A stretch of 64,000 nucleotides of DNA, from the NCBI RefSeq assembly GCF_019679455.1, contig NZ_JAIEZQ010000002.1, forward strand, positions 434,001 to 498,000. Reading direction: 5' to 3'. The position numbers and the translations under genes were made by a program. Source of the DNA: Nocardioides jiangsuensis. GTDB lineage: Bacteria > Actinomycetota > Actinomycetes > Propionibacteriales > Nocardioidaceae. Under the pieces are notes generated by a model. It was not told the DNA's origin. It saw only the letters and a list, made by a program, of their open reading frames with translations, and searched no databases. Shown piece after piece: positions 30,746 to 41,724 of this stretch (positions are counted from its first letter, which is position 1; every line of letters starts with the position of its first letter).

Positions 30746-31438
30746 CTATGCCTCGACGCGGGAGAGGTAGATCCAGTACTGCTCGTCCCGGCTCTGCAGG
30801 GTGACCTCGAAGGGCACCGCGACGGCGTTGCCGAACGCCTCGCGCATCTCCTTCTGCAGCGTGGGCGACTCCGCCGCCGACCAGATCACCAGCGCCCCGC
30901 CCGGGCTCAGGCAGGCCCGGGCCTGCTCCAGGAAGGTCCGCTGGTAGAGCGCGACGTTGTCGTCGTGGACCAGGAACCCGGGGCCGTTGTCGACGTCGAG
31001 CAGGACCAGGTCGTACGCCGCCGGGGTGGCCTCGGCCATCGCGACCCGGATGTCGGCGGCGACCACGGAGACGCGCTGGTCGGCGAGGTAGGCGGGGCCG
31101 TGCGGGACGGTCCCGTCGCGCATCCACTGCACGAGGGCGTCCTCGATCTCGACCACCACGACCTGCTCGACGCGCTGGTCCGCGAGCACCTCGTGCAGCG
31201 TGAACCCGAGGCCGAGCCCACCGATCACGACGCGCCGCGGGTCGGTCACCTTCGCGAGCGCCGCCCGGGCGAGGCCCCGCTCGCTGCTGGTCTCCTGGGT
31301 GTCCATCACGAACACCCCGTTCACCCGCAGCTCGAGGACCGCGGGGGCGTTGACGCCGGCGTCGGGGTCGCGGCGCTCGCGCAGCACGACCTCGCCCCGC
31401 TCGGACTCGGCCCGGGCCAGCTCGACGTACTCGGTCAT
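30746..31438 (-). CDS. Spermidine-synthase-like (SAM-fold) protein
   Basis: A 230-residue Rossmann-fold protein related to polyamine aminopropyltransferases. The nucleotide-binding motif is RRVVIGGLGLGFTLHEVL (near residue 67), followed by VVVVEIEDALVQWMRDG and YDLVLLDVDNGPGFLV. It lacks the N-terminal beta-barrel of true spermidine synthases, so its substrate is uncertain and it could be a methyltransferase. The ATG at 31438 gives the compact product. Longer readings run into the repeat at 31498-31546. It lies between the two fumarase genes, all leftward. Confidence 0.8.
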   Translation of the reverse strand: MTEYVELARAESERGEVVLRERRDPDAGVNAPAVLELRVNGVFVMDTQETSSERGLARAALAKVTDPRRVVIGGLGLGFTLHEVLADQRVEQVVVVEIEDALVQWMRDGTVPHGPAYLADQRVSVVAADIRVAMAEATPAAYDLVLLDVDNGPGFLVHDDNVALYQRTFLEQARACLSPGGALVIWSAAESPTLQKEMREAFGNAVAVPFEVTLQSRDEQYWIYLSRVEA

Positions 31439-31497
31439 CGTTCTCGTCTCTCGTGTGCGGTCTCGGGCCTGCATGGTGCCCGTGATCCCGGCACACA

Positions 31498-31546
31498 TGT
31501 GCCGTTGTGACACGTTCCGAGCGCGCGGGCGTGCCACAACGGCACA
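31498..31546. repeat. Long inverted repeat between class I fumarase and the spermidine-synthase-like gene
   Basis: Arms TGTGCCGTTGTG (31498-31509) and CACAACGGCACA (31535-31546) are perfect. They extend to 17 bp with one mismatch. A third near copy (GTGCGGTTGTG) starts near 31550. The spacing of 25 bases between arms suggests paired regulator half-sites or a terminator with a large loop. Confidence 0.7.
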
Positions 31547-31576
31547 CGGGTGCGGTTGTGTCCTACAGAGGAGCGG

Positions 31577-33259
<1,683 letters not shown>

Positions 33260-33295
33260 GGGAGTGAGGATAGGCGAGCCGACTACGCTGAGCTC

Positions 33296-33943
33296 ATGGA
33301 GGGACGGATGGAGAGACGTGACCCGGCACAGCTGAGGGTCTCGGACCACGACCGCCACCAGGTCGCCGAGCTTCTGCGGCAGGCGGCCGGGGAGGGACGT
33401 CTCGACCTCGACGAGCTCGACGAGCGGCTGGAGGCGGCGTACTCCGCCAAGACGTACGCCGACCTGGTCCCGATCACCGCGGACCTGCCGGTGCGGCCCA
33501 CGGACCACCCGGCGGTGCCGCAGGGCGTGCCCCTGGGGCAGCCGCTCGTGCCGGCGGCGACGTACACCACCTCGGTCTCCTTCCTGGGCGACTGCACCCG
33601 GCGCGGGGTGTGGCGGGTGCCCGCGGAGCACACCGCCTTCTCGATGATGGGCGGGGTGACGCTCGACCTGCGGGAGGCGCAGCTCGAGGCACGCGAGACC
33701 ACCATCACCGCCGTCGCGATCATGGCCGGCATCGACATCGTCGTGAACGCCCGGACCCAGGTCATCGTCGAGGGGATCGGGGTGATGGGCGACTTCAGCC
33801 AGACGCGTGACAGGGTGCCGGCCGAGATCACCCCCGACTCGCCGGTGGTGCGGGTGAAGGGCTTCGCGCTGATGGCCGGGGTGTCCGTGCAGCGCAAGGC
33901 GATGCCGGGGGAGTCCCGCAGACGGATCGGCTGGAAGGCATAG
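33296..33943 (+). CDS. DUF1707 domain protein with C-terminal LiaF-like/DUF2154-type beta domain
   Basis: A 215-residue cytoplasmic protein. The N-terminal 55 residues form the actinobacterial DUF1707 domain ([33 protein letters not shown]). A linker follows, then a beta-helical domain ([25 protein letters not shown]) like that in cell-envelope stress proteins. The function is unknown. The ATG at 33296 lies 6 nt after TACGCT, a leaderless arrangement. A second ATG at 33308 has a GGAGGGA site and could also be used. The gene is divergent from the class I fumarase. Confidence 0.82.
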   Translation: MEGRMERRDPAQLRVSDHDRHQVAELLRQAAGEGRLDLDELDERLEAAYSAKTYADLVPITADLPVRPTDHPAVPQGVPLGQPLVPAATYTTSVSFLGDCTRRGVWRVPAEHTAFSMMGGVTLDLREAQLEARETTITAVAIMAGIDIVVNARTQVIVEGIGVMGDFSQTRDRVPAEITPDSPVVRVKGFALMAGVSVQRKAMPGESRRRIGWKA

Positions 33944-34011
33944 CCCTCCGTTCGTGACCGACCGGTCACAGACGGGTGACAGGGGTACGGGCGCGGCGAC
34001 AGACTGTTCGA

Positions 34012-35823
34012 ATGCGCCAGCTGACCTCTCTCGATGCCCAGTTCCTCAACGTCGAGTCCCCCACGACGGTCGGCCACGTCGGCAGCCTGGTCGTGCTCGA
34101 CCCGTCAACGGCGCCGGACGGTCAGTGGACCCTCGAGACCGTGCGCGCGGTGTTCGAGCCACGCCTGCACCTCGCCGCCCCGCTGCGCCAGCGCCTCGTC
34201 CCGGTGCCGCTCGGACTGGGCCGCCCGTACTGGGTGGACGACCCGCACTTCGACATCGAGTTCCACCTGCGCGAGCTGGCCCTGCCCGCGCCGGGCACGA
34301 AGGAGCAGCTCGGCGAGCAGGTCGCCCGGATCCACGCCCGGCAGCTCGACCGCACGCGGCCGCTGTGGGAGGCCTACGTCATCACCGGCCTCGAAGGCGG
34401 GAAGTCGGCGTTCTACACGAAGATCCACCACGCCGCGATCGACGGTGTCTCCGGCGCCGAGATCCTCGAGACGATCATGGACATCACGGTCGAGCCGCGC
34501 GAGGTGGAGCCGGAGCCCGAGCCGTTCGTGCCCCGGAAGATCCCCTCCACGGCCAACCTCGTACGACGGGGCCTGGCCGCCGTCGCGGTGAACCCGGTGG
34601 AGGTGCTGCGCACGGTGCCCAAGTCCCTGGGCTACCTCGACGAGCTGCCGGGCGCGGCGAACTTCCCGGGCGCGCGACTCGTCAGCGAGACCGCCGGGCT
34701 GGTGGGCCGGGCGCTGGGGCACTCCACGCCGGACGTCGGGCACCGGGCGCTGCACGCGCCGCGCACCCCGCTCAACGGCCACATCACCCCGCACCGCCGG
34801 TTCTCCTACGGCTCGGTGCCGCTGTCGGACGTGAAGCGGGTGAAAAACCACTTCGGGCTGACCGTCAACGACGTGGTGATGACCCTGACCGCGGCAGCCC
34901 TGCGCCGCTGGCTGCTGGACCACGACGCGCTGCCGACCACGCCGCTGGTGGTCGCCGTGCCGGTCTCGATCCGCACCGAGGACCAGGCCGGCGCGCCCGG
35001 CAACCTGGTCTCGGTGATGATGGCCGAGCTGCCGACGCACCTGGCCGACCCGGCCGAGCGGCTGCAGTCCATGAAGGAGTCGATGGAGGAGGCCAAGCGC
35101 CACTTCGACGCCGTCCCCGCGACTCTGCTCCAGGACCTCGCCCACGTCATCCCCACCGCGCTCTCGGGACTCGCCGCGCGGGCGCTGTTCAAGCTCGCCA
35201 TGGTCCCCGGCGTGCTGTTCAACCTCTTCGTCAGCAACGTGCCGGGGCCGCAGCTGCCGCTGTACATCGCTGGCGCGAAGGTGGAGGGCGTCTACCCGGT
35301 CTCGGCGGTGACCGACATGACCGGCGGCCTGAACATCACGCTGTTCTCCTACGACGGTGACCTGGACTTCGGCCTGATCGCGTGCCGGGAGATGGTGCCC
35401 GACGTGTGGAACCTGATCGGCTACCTCCAGGACGCGATGGCGGAGCTGGTCGCGCTGGTCCCCGGTGAGGGGACGCGGGCCGAGCCCGAGGAGGCCGCGG
35501 AGCGCGAGACCGCCGCGCGGAAGGCGCCGGCCAAGCAGGCTGCCACGGGGAAGACGCCCGCCAGGAAGGCCCCGACCAAGAAGGCCGCCGAGAAGGCCGC
35601 CGCGAAGAAGACGCCTGCCAAGAAGGCCGCCGCGAGGAAGACGCCGGCCAAGCAGGCCCCGGCCAAGAAGGCCCCGGCCAAGAAGGCCCCGGCCGAGAAG
35701 GCCGCCGCGAGGAAGAGCGCGGGCGCGTCGTCGGCCGGGCGGGGTGGCGCGCGCACCTCCGCGGCCAAGAAGAGTGCGCCGAGGAAGACCACGACCACGA
35801 GGTCGGAGCCCAGGGAGCGGTAG
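34012..35823 (+). CDS. Wax ester synthase/diacylglycerol acyltransferase with Lys/Ala/Pro-rich tail
   Basis: A 603-residue WS/DGAT-family O-acyltransferase that makes triacylglycerol or wax esters from acyl-CoA. The start [12 protein letters not shown] is typical, and the catalytic HHxxxDG motif is IHHAAIDG (near residue 142). The second conserved region is [16 protein letters not shown]. Normal enzymes end near residue 480. Here residues about 485-603 form a low-complexity tail of repeated AKKAP/KTPAKKA units resembling histone H1. The ATG lies 6 nt after CAGACT. The tail may bind polyphosphate, nucleic acid or the lipid body surface, but this is speculation. Confidence 0.9.
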   Translation: MRQLTSLDAQFLNVESPTTVGHVGSLVVLDPSTAPDGQWTLETVRAVFEPRLHLAAPLRQRLVPVPLGLGRPYWVDDPHFDIEFHLRELALPAPGTKEQLGEQVARIHARQLDRTRPLWEAYVITGLEGGKSAFYTKIHHAAIDGVSGAEILETIMDITVEPREVEPEPEPFVPRKIPSTANLVRRGLAAVAVNPVEVLRTVPKSLGYLDELPGAANFPGARLVSETAGLVGRALGHSTPDVGHRALHAPRTPLNGHITPHRRFSYGSVPLSDVKRVKNHFGLTVNDVVMTLTAAALRRWLLDHDALPTTPLVVAVPVSIRTEDQAGAPGNLVSVMMAELPTHLADPAERLQSMKESMEEAKRHFDAVPATLLQDLAHVIPTALSGLAARALFKLAMVPGVLFNLFVSNVPGPQLPLYIAGAKVEGVYPVSAVTDMTGGLNITLFSYDGDLDFGLIACREMVPDVWNLIGYLQDAMAELVALVPGEGTRAEPEEAAERETAARKAPAKQAATGKTPARKAPTKKAAEKAAAKKTPAKKAAARKTPAKQAPAKKAPAKKAPAEKAAARKSAGASSAGRGGARTSAAKKSAPRKTTTTRSEPRER

Positions 35824-35836
35824 GGGGCCGCGCCAG

Positions 35837-35896
35837 GTAGTTCGTGAGCAGATGGCTGTTCTCCGGCGTGAGGACAGCCATCTGCTCACGAACTAC
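35837..35896. terminator. 23-bp perfect inverted repeat between convergent genes
   Basis: Left arm 35837-35859 (begins GTAGTTCGTGAG) and right arm 35874-35896 pair perfectly around a 14-base loop. The stem is less GC-rich than its surroundings and unusually long. It probably terminates both neighbours. It may alternatively be a copy of a dispersed palindromic repeat. Confidence 0.7.
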
Positions 35897-35968
35897 TCGG
35901 GCCAGACACGGGGAGCCGGCACGGCGGCTCGAGCGCCCGACCGGCGTACCGCGGTGCCGACCCGAAGG

Positions 35969-36886
35969 TCAGCGGCGGCTCTTGGCGCGGTCGGCGTTGC
36001 GGCGGATCGCCTCGACGAAGGTCTCGTGCAGGGCGACCGGGACGTCGTGCCCCATGCCCGGGATCAGCAGCAGCTCGGAGCCGGGGATCGCCTGGGACGT
36101 CGCGCGGCCGCCCGAGACGTGCACCATCTTGTCGTGGGTGCCGTGGATCACCAGCGACGGGATCCGCAGGCTGCGCAGCGCCCGTGAGCGGTCCGGCTGG
36201 GTGAGGATCGCGCCCATCTGCCGGGCGACGCCGGGCGCGCTGACCCCGCGGTCCCACGTCTCGGCGGCCCGTTCGCGGACCGCCTCGGTGGTGTCGGGGT
36301 AGAGCGGGGAGCCGATGATCTTCCACAGCCGTGCCGAGGTCGCCACGTAGTGCTCCCGTGACTGGCTGCGGCGGGCGAGGAGCAGGGGCAGCAGCCGGGG
36401 GTCCTGCCAGCCGACCGTACGGCGTCCGGTGGTGGACATGATCGAGGTCATCGACAGCACGCGCTTGGGCTGGCTCAGCGCCATCGTCTGCACGATCATG
36501 CCGCCCATCGAGATTCCCACGACGTGCGCGGCGTCGAGCTCGAGGTGGTCGAGGAGGGCGAAGGCGTCGTCGGCCATGTCCTGCATGGAGTACGGCGTCC
36601 GCGCCCTGAGCCCGGCGAAGGACTTCACGATCATCCGGCGGTTGATCCGGCCGGAGACCCGGGAGGAGTGCCCCGTGTCGCGGTTGTCGTAGCGGATCAC
36701 GTAGAAGCCGTTGTCGGCGAGGCGCTGGCACAGCTCGGGACTCCACCAGGTCATCGGCCCGCCCAGGCCCATCACGAGCAGCAGCGGGTCGCCCTCGGGG
36801 TCGCCGAAGGTCTGGTAGCAGATGTCGACGCCGGTGGGCAGCGCGGCCATCTGCTCCTCGGACGGGGCGGGGTGCACGTTCGACAT
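35969..36886 (-). CDS. Alpha/beta-fold hydrolase
   Basis: A 305-residue hydrolase. The oxyanion region is LLLVMGLGGPMTWW, the nucleophile elbow GISMGGM (Ser near residue 147), the acid in VIHGTHDKMVHV and the His in GMGHDVPV. It lacks a signal peptide. Relatives act on esters or lactones, but the substrate cannot be read. It is divergent from a lipase-like gene. A 15-bp perfect palindrome (36923-36937) lies next to a leftward TAAACT in its promoter region, so a TetR-type regulator may control it. Confidence 0.85.
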   Translation of the reverse strand: MSNVHPAPSEEQMAALPTGVDICYQTFGDPEGDPLLLVMGLGGPMTWWSPELCQRLADNGFYVIRYDNRDTGHSSRVSGRINRRMIVKSFAGLRARTPYSMQDMADDAFALLDHLELDAAHVVGISMGGMIVQTMALSQPKRVLSMTSIMSTTGRRTVGWQDPRLLPLLLARRSQSREHYVATSARLWKIIGSPLYPDTTEAVRERAAETWDRGVSAPGVARQMGAILTQPDRSRALRSLRIPSLVIHGTHDKMVHVSGGRATSQAIPGSELLLIPGMGHDVPVALHETFVEAIRRNADRAKSRR

Positions 36887-36922
36887 GAGGCCTCTCTCAC
36901 GACGTTGTTACCCACCAGTTTA

Positions 36923-36937
36923 CGTGCAGTCTGCACG
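36923..36937. promoter_or_regulatory. 15-bp perfect palindrome upstream of the hydrolase gene
   Basis: CGTGCAG-T-CTGCACG lies 37 bp upstream of the hydrolase ATG, next to a leftward TAAACT -10 candidate. The form is that of a TetR- or GntR-type operator. No matching regulator gene is adjacent. Confidence 0.5.
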
Positions 36938-37041
36938 GGGTCACGAGGAGGCGGACGTTGCGTAACGGTTCCGCCACGCGAGGTTTGCGGCGGTTCGCGA
37001 GTGGTTAAAGTCACAACCAGTCCCACGACCGGGAGGTTGCC

Positions 37042-37905
37042 GTGGCATCACCGCTGGGAGGGTTCCTGTGCCCTCCGGGGTACTCCGGACCACGTGGGCT
37101 GCGCGCCATCGCGCGGGAGAGCAGCGCCGTGGCCGAGGCGGCCCGGCTGGTACGACGGACCGCCGGCGACCGGATCGCGGGCCGGCGGACGCCGTACGCC
37201 ACCCTGACCCCGGTGCGCTCGGTGGACCCGGTGGTCCTCGTCCCCGGGTTCATGGCCGGTGACTCCTCGCTGCTGCTGATGTCGCGGTACCTGCGCAGGC
37301 TCGGCTACCGGACCTACCGCTCCACGATGCACGCGAACGTCGGCTGCACCCAGGCGGCGTCCTATGCCCTCGAACGGCGGATCGAGGCGATCGCGATCAA
37401 GCGCGACCGCAAGGTGACCGTCGTGGGGCACAGCCTCGGCGGACTGCTCGCCCGGACGATCGCCGGACGGCGCCCCGACCTGGTGGAGGCCATCGTCACC
37501 ATGGGCAGCCCGATCCTGGCGCCCGGCGCGATCCACTCCGTGCTCGCCTTCGACCTCGCGCTGGTGATCGCGCTGCGCCGCGCCGGCCTCGGCACGATGA
37601 TGGGGGAGGACTGCACCTCCGGCGACTGCGCCCGGCTCAGCTGGGAGCAGGCGCGCGGCCCGGTCCACTCGTCGGTGGCGTTCACGTCGATCTTCTCGCG
37701 CCGCGACGGCGTGATCGACTGGCGCGGCTGTCTCGACCCGGCGGCGAGGACCGTGGAGGTGCGCACCAGCCACCTGGGCATGGCCGTCGACCCGGTGGTG
37801 TTCGACGTGGTCGCCGCGACCCTGCAGGCGAACCGCGAGCGGCGGGCCGCCCGGGAGGTCACCCGGGCCAGGTTGTCGGCAGTTCCCGCCGCGTCGGCGG
37901 GTTAG
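37042..37905 (+). CDS. Alpha/beta hydrolase, lipase-like
   Basis: A 287-residue protein with the lipase nucleophile elbow VVGHSLGGLLAR (Ser near residue 136) and the preceding oxyanion strand VVLVPGFMAGDSS. These resemble triacylglycerol lipases and the LipA/EstA type. The His is probably in TSHLGMAVDP. No clear signal peptide is seen, so it may act inside the cell. Given the wax ester synthase 2 kb away, neutral lipid turnover is a reasonable guess. The GTG start has GGGAGG upstream. Its 3' end overlaps the convergent PfkB kinase by 47 bases. Confidence 0.82.
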   Translation: MASPLGGFLCPPGYSGPRGLRAIARESSAVAEAARLVRRTAGDRIAGRRTPYATLTPVRSVDPVVLVPGFMAGDSSLLLMSRYLRRLGYRTYRSTMHANVGCTQAASYALERRIEAIAIKRDRKVTVVGHSLGGLLARTIAGRRPDLVEAIVTMGSPILAPGAIHSVLAFDLALVIALRRAGLGTMMGEDCTSGDCARLSWEQARGPVHSSVAFTSIFSRRDGVIDWRGCLDPAARTVEVRTSHLGMAVDPVVFDVVAATLQANRERRAAREVTRARLSAVPAASAG

Positions 37906-38791
37906 CCCCGCGCCGCGAGCAGGTGACCGCCGCGGCCACCATCGACCCGTGCAGCAGGACCCGGACGTGGTCCTCGTCGAGGGCGGTCAGCGCGCCGGGG
38001 CTGTCGTCGGGCAGGTCCCAGTCGCACAGGATCGCGAGCGCGGCGGCCATGAACGAGTCGCCGGCGCCGACGGTGTCCACGACGTCCACCTTCGGGGCGG
38101 GGACGGAGGTGAAGAAGCCCTCCGCGTACGCCGCGGCGCCGCCGGGGCCGTGCGTGACGATCACCAGCTCGGTCTGGTCACCGGCGAGCAGCTCGCGGGC
38201 CAGGCTGTCGACGTCCACGCCGGGGCGCATCACGTTCAGGTCCTCGTCGCTGATCTTCACCAGCTGGCTCAGCGCGGCGAGCTCGAGCACCTCGCGCCAG
38301 GCCAGGTCGGGGTCCTCGACGAACGCCGTCCGGATGTTGGGGTCGTAGCTGACGAACACGTCGTCCTGGTCGGCCTGGCGGAGCAGGTCGACCACGGCGT
38401 GCCGCCCGGGCAGCAGGCTGGCGCCCAGCGAGCCGATGTGGAGGCCGCGTGCCTCGGGCAGGGTGTGGTGCTCGAGGTCCCAGACCAGGTCGAACTCGTA
38501 GGTCGCGGCGTTGTGCTCGTCGAGCCGGGCGGTCGCCGTACTCGTGGTGGACGCCGCCACCACCGACGTCGGCGCCAGGTCCGCGCCGCTGGACCGGACG
38601 TGGTCGGCGATCCACCGGCCGTGCTCGTCGTCACCGATCCGGGTGATCAGCAGCGACGGGATGTCGAGGCGGGCCAGGCCCACCGCGACGTTCATCGGCG
38701 ATCCGCCGACCGCGTGCGACGTCTCGCCCTCCTGGGGCACCACGATGTCGACGAGGGCCTCGCCCACGACGACGAAGGGCAGCTTGCTCAC
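37859..38791 (-). CDS. PfkB-family carbohydrate kinase (fructokinase-like)
   Basis: A 310-residue ribokinase-fold kinase. PfkB signature 1 is GGSPMNVAVGLARL. Signature 2, with the catalytic Asp, is DTVGAGDSFMAAAL. The start VVVGEALVDIV is typical of fructokinase and related sugar kinases. It lies 17 bases downstream of glpX in the same direction. Phosphorylation of fructose or a similar sugar would feed the fructose phosphate pool that GlpX works on. The exact sugar is not determined. The GTG start has GGGAC upstream. Confidence 0.88.
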   Translation of the reverse strand: MSKLPFVVVGEALVDIVVPQEGETSHAVGGSPMNVAVGLARLDIPSLLITRIGDDEHGRWIADHVRSSGADLAPTSVVAASTTSTATARLDEHNAATYEFDLVWDLEHHTLPEARGLHIGSLGASLLPGRHAVVDLLRQADQDDVFVSYDPNIRTAFVEDPDLAWREVLELAALSQLVKISDEDLNVMRPGVDVDSLARELLAGDQTELVIVTHGPGGAAAYAEGFFTSVPAPKVDVVDTVGAGDSFMAAALAILCDWDLPDDSPGALTALDEDHVRVLLHGSMVAAAVTCSRRGANPPTRRELPTTWPG

Positions 38792-38808
38792 GGCAGGTCC
38801 CGTCCCGC

Positions 38809-39840
38809 TCAGTGCTCGAAGTCGATGGCGGAGTACGAGCGCAGCTTCTGCAGCTTGTGCTCGCTGGTGATCGCGCGGATCGTGCCGCTGCGCGAGCGCA
38901 TCACGAGGGAGTGCGTGGTCGCGCCGCCGGCCCGGTAGCGCACACCCTTCATCAGCTCGCCGTCGGTGATGCCGGTGGCCACGAAGAAGCAGTCGTCGCC
39001 GGTCACCAGGTCCTCGGTCGTGAGGATGGCGTCCGCGTCGAGGTTGTGCCCGGCGTCGATCGCGCGCTGCCGCTCGTCGTCGTCGGTGGGCCAGAGCCGG
39101 CCCTGGATCACGCCGTCCATGCACTTCATCGCGCAGGCGGCGATGATGCCCTCGGGGGTGCCGCCCACGCCGAGCAGCAGGTCGATGCCGGTGTCCGGGC
39201 GGGCCGCCATGATCGCGCCGGCCACGTCGCCGTCGGTGATGAACTTGATCCGGGCGCCGGTGGCGCGGATCTCGTCGACCAGCTTCTGGTGCCGGGGCCG
39301 GTCGAGCAGGACCACGGTGACGTCCTCGGGGGTGCTGCCCTTGGCCTTGGCGACCTGGTGGATGTTCTCCGCGACCGGGTACCGGATGTCGACCACGTCG
39401 GCGGCCTCGGGCCCGGTGACCAGCTTCTCCATGTAGAACACCGCGGAGGGGTCGTACATCGACCCGCGCGGGCTGACCGCGAGCACCGAGACCGCGTTGG
39501 TCATGCCCTTGGCGGTCAGCGTGGTGCCGTCGATCGGGTCGACCGCGACGTCGCACTCGGGGCCGGTACCGTCACCGACCTCCTCGCCGTTGAACAGCAT
39601 CGGGGCGTTGTCCTTCTCGCCCTCGCCGATCACGACGGTGCCGCGCATGCCGACGGTCGAGATCAGCACGCGCATCGCGTTGACCGCGACGCCGTCCGCG
39701 CCGTTCTTGTCGCCGCGGCCCACCCAGCGGCCCGCGGCCATGGCGGCTGCCTCCGTGACGCGCACCAGCTCCAGCGCCAGGTTGCGGTCGGGCGCATCGT
39801 GCGCGGCGGACAGGTCGGGCGGCAGCAGACGGTCAGACAT
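38809..39840 (-). CDS. glpX: Class II fructose-1,6-bisphosphatase
   Basis: A 343-residue GlpX-type FBPase, the gluconeogenic enzyme that removes the 1-phosphate of fructose 1,6-bisphosphate. Metal and substrate motifs: [27 protein letters not shown] and [11 protein letters not shown]. Actinobacteria normally rely on this class. The gene overlaps modC by 8 bases yet also has TACGAT (39847-39852) 6 nt before its ATG, inside the end of modC. It can therefore be transcribed as a leaderless message independent of molybdate control. Confidence 0.95.
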   Translation of the reverse strand: MSDRLLPPDLSAAHDAPDRNLALELVRVTEAAAMAAGRWVGRGDKNGADGVAVNAMRVLISTVGMRGTVVIGEGEKDNAPMLFNGEEVGDGTGPECDVAVDPIDGTTLTAKGMTNAVSVLAVSPRGSMYDPSAVFYMEKLVTGPEAADVVDIRYPVAENIHQVAKAKGSTPEDVTVVLLDRPRHQKLVDEIRATGARIKFITDGDVAGAIMAARPDTGIDLLLGVGGTPEGIIAACAMKCMDGVIQGRLWPTDDDERQRAIDAGHNLDADAILTTEDLVTGDDCFFVATGITDGELMKGVRYRAGGATTHSLVMRSRSGTIRAITSEHKLQKLRSYSAIDFEH

Positions 39841-40930
39841 AGCGCGATCGTAACGGAGCCTGCGCCGGTGGGGCTGCGATGCCGTAGACGCCCACTTCTG
39901 TCGCTTTCACCGCCGCCCAGACGCTGCGTCCGGGAGCCAGCCCGAGCTCGGCCGCCGCGCCCGGGGTGACGTCGGCGATCAGCGGGGCCGGCCCGGCGAG
40001 GTGCACCCGCACCGCCGCCCCGTGCGGCACCACCGAGGTCACCGTCCCGGGCCACCGGTTCCGGGCGCTGCCGGTCGGCTCGGCCAGGGTCAGGGTCACC
40101 GCGGCCGGGCTGAAGCAGGCGTTGACCCGCCCCTCGAACGGCGTCGTGGTGACGAGGGTCCCTCCCGAGTCGAGGGCGACCGCGGTGCCGCTGCCCTGCC
40201 CGCGCAGCACGTTGAGCCCCATCAGCCGCGCGACGTGCTCGGTCTGGGGGCGTTGCGCGACCTCGTCGGGGGTGCCGACCTGGGCCACCCGCCCCTGGTC
40301 GAGCACGACCACGCGGTTCGCCACGGTCAGGGTGTCGAGCGCGTCATGGGTGACCAGGACCCCGATCCCGCCGAAGTCGGCCAGGTGCCGCGCGAGCTCG
40401 AGGCGCAGCGCCATCGCCACCCCCACGTCGAGCGCGGCGAGCGGCTCGTCGAGCAGAAGCAGGGCGGGGTCGGTGGCCAGTGCCCGGGCGATCGCGACCC
40501 GCTGTGCCTGGCCGCCGGACAGCTCACGCGGCCGCCGGTCGGCGAGGTCCTCGACGCCGAGCCGGGTGAGCCAGCGCCGGGCTCGCTCCTCGGACTCGCG
40601 CCGGCGGGCGCCGCGGCTGCGCGGGCCGAAGGCGACGTTGCCGAGCGCGGTCAGGTGCGGGAAGAGCAGGTGCTGCTGGAAGACCATCCCGATCCCGCGT
40701 TCCTGCGGGGTGAGCGGGCGGGCGGCGCCCGGGCCGTCCCACGCGCGGCCGTCGTACCGGACGGTGCCCTGGTGCATCGGCTCCAGCCCGGCCAGAGCGC
40801 GGAGCAGGGTACTCTTGCCCGCCCCGTTCGGGCCGATCACCGCGATCACGTCGCCCGGGTCGGCGTCCAGGTCGACCTCGAGGGACTGCGGGCTGCGCCG
40901 GACCCGGACCCGGGCCTCCAGCAGGCTCAT
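39833..40930 (-). CDS. modC: Molybdate ABC transporter ATP-binding protein
   Basis: A 365-residue ATPase of the molybdate importer. Walker [10 protein letters not shown] (near residue 36), the ABC signature [15 protein letters not shown], Walker [13 protein letters not shown] and the switch His in VLVTHDALD are all present. The C-terminal 130 residues hold one TOBE (Mop-like) domain that binds molybdate and can regulate transport. The start ATG overlaps modB (ATGA) and the end overlaps glpX by 8 bases. Confidence 0.94.
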   Translation of the reverse strand: MSLLEARVRVRRSPQSLEVDLDADPGDVIAVIGPNGAGKSTLLRALAGLEPMHQGTVRYDGRAWDGPGAARPLTPQERGIGMVFQQHLLFPHLTALGNVAFGPRSRGARRRESEERARRWLTRLGVEDLADRRPRELSGGQAQRVAIARALATDPALLLLDEPLAALDVGVAMALRLELARHLADFGGIGVLVTHDALDTLTVANRVVVLDQGRVAQVGTPDEVAQRPQTEHVARLMGLNVLRGQGSGTAVALDSGGTLVTTTPFEGRVNACFSPAAVTLTLAEPTGSARNRWPGTVTSVVPHGAAVRVHLAGPAPLIADVTPGAAAELGLAPGRSVWAAVKATEVGVYGIAAPPAQAPLRSRYV

Positions 40931-41724
40931 CGCGCGGCCTGCCCGAACCAGCGCTCGCGGAGCAGGGCGAGCACGACGACGGAGACCAGCAGCATGACCA
41001 GGCTCAGCGCGACCGCCGCCTCGAGGTCCTCCTGGAGCAGGGTGTACACCGCGAGCGGCATCGTCTGGGTCACGCCGGGGTAGTTGCCGGCGAAGGTGAT
41101 GGTGGCGCCGAACTCGCCGAGCGAACGGGCCCAGCCGAGCACCAGCCCCGCGGCGATCCCCGGGGCCGCGAGCGGCACGGTGACCCGGCGGAAGATCGCC
41201 CCGCGCCGGGCGCCGAGCACGGCCGCCACCTCGTCGTAGTCCTGGCTGGTCGCGCGCAGCGCGCCCTCGACGCTGATCACGAAGAACGGCAGCGCGACGA
41301 AGGTGTGCGCGATCACGACGGCGGTGCTGGTGAACGGGATCGTGACGCCGAGCTCGCGCAGCGGCGCCCCGACCACGCCGGTGCGGCCGAAGGCGGTGAG
41401 CAGCGCGACGCCGGCGACCACCGGCGGCAGCACCAGCGGCACCGTCACCAGGGTCCGCACCAGCGACCGGCCGGGGAACTCGACCCGGGCCAGCAGCCAC
41501 GCCAGCGGGAGGCCGAGCACCAGGCTGGCCAGCATCGCGGCGGTCGCGGTCCACAGCGAGAGCCACAGCGCGTCGAGCACCTCGGGGGCGGCCAGCCGCT
41601 CGAGCAGCGACCCGAACGGCGCGCGGGCGACCAGGCTCGCGAGCGGGACGAGCAGCAGCGCGACCGCGAGCCCCGCCGGCAGCAGCAGGTACGCCGGCGG
41701 CCGGCCGAGCCGGTTCCGGCTCAC
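40927..41724 (-). CDS. modB: Molybdate ABC transporter permease
   Basis: A 265-residue membrane protein with about six helices. The permease loop reads ATSQDYDEVAAVLGARRGAIFRRVTVPLAAPG, and the ModB-typical stretch is GEFGATITFAGNYPGVTQTMPLAVY. It forms the channel for molybdate delivered by ModA. The GTG start overlaps the modA stop by 4 bases, and the stop overlaps the modC start. Length and sequence are normal for the family. Confidence 0.94.
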   Translation of the reverse strand: MSRNRLGRPPAYLLLPAGLAVALLLVPLASLVARAPFGSLLERLAAPEVLDALWLSLWTATAAMLASLVLGLPLAWLLARVEFPGRSLVRTLVTVPLVLPPVVAGVALLTAFGRTGVVGAPLRELGVTIPFTSTAVVIAHTFVALPFFVISVEGALRATSQDYDEVAAVLGARRGAIFRRVTVPLAAPGIAAGLVLGWARSLGEFGATITFAGNYPGVTQTMPLAVYTLLQEDLEAAVALSLVMLLVSVVVLALLRERWFGQAAR

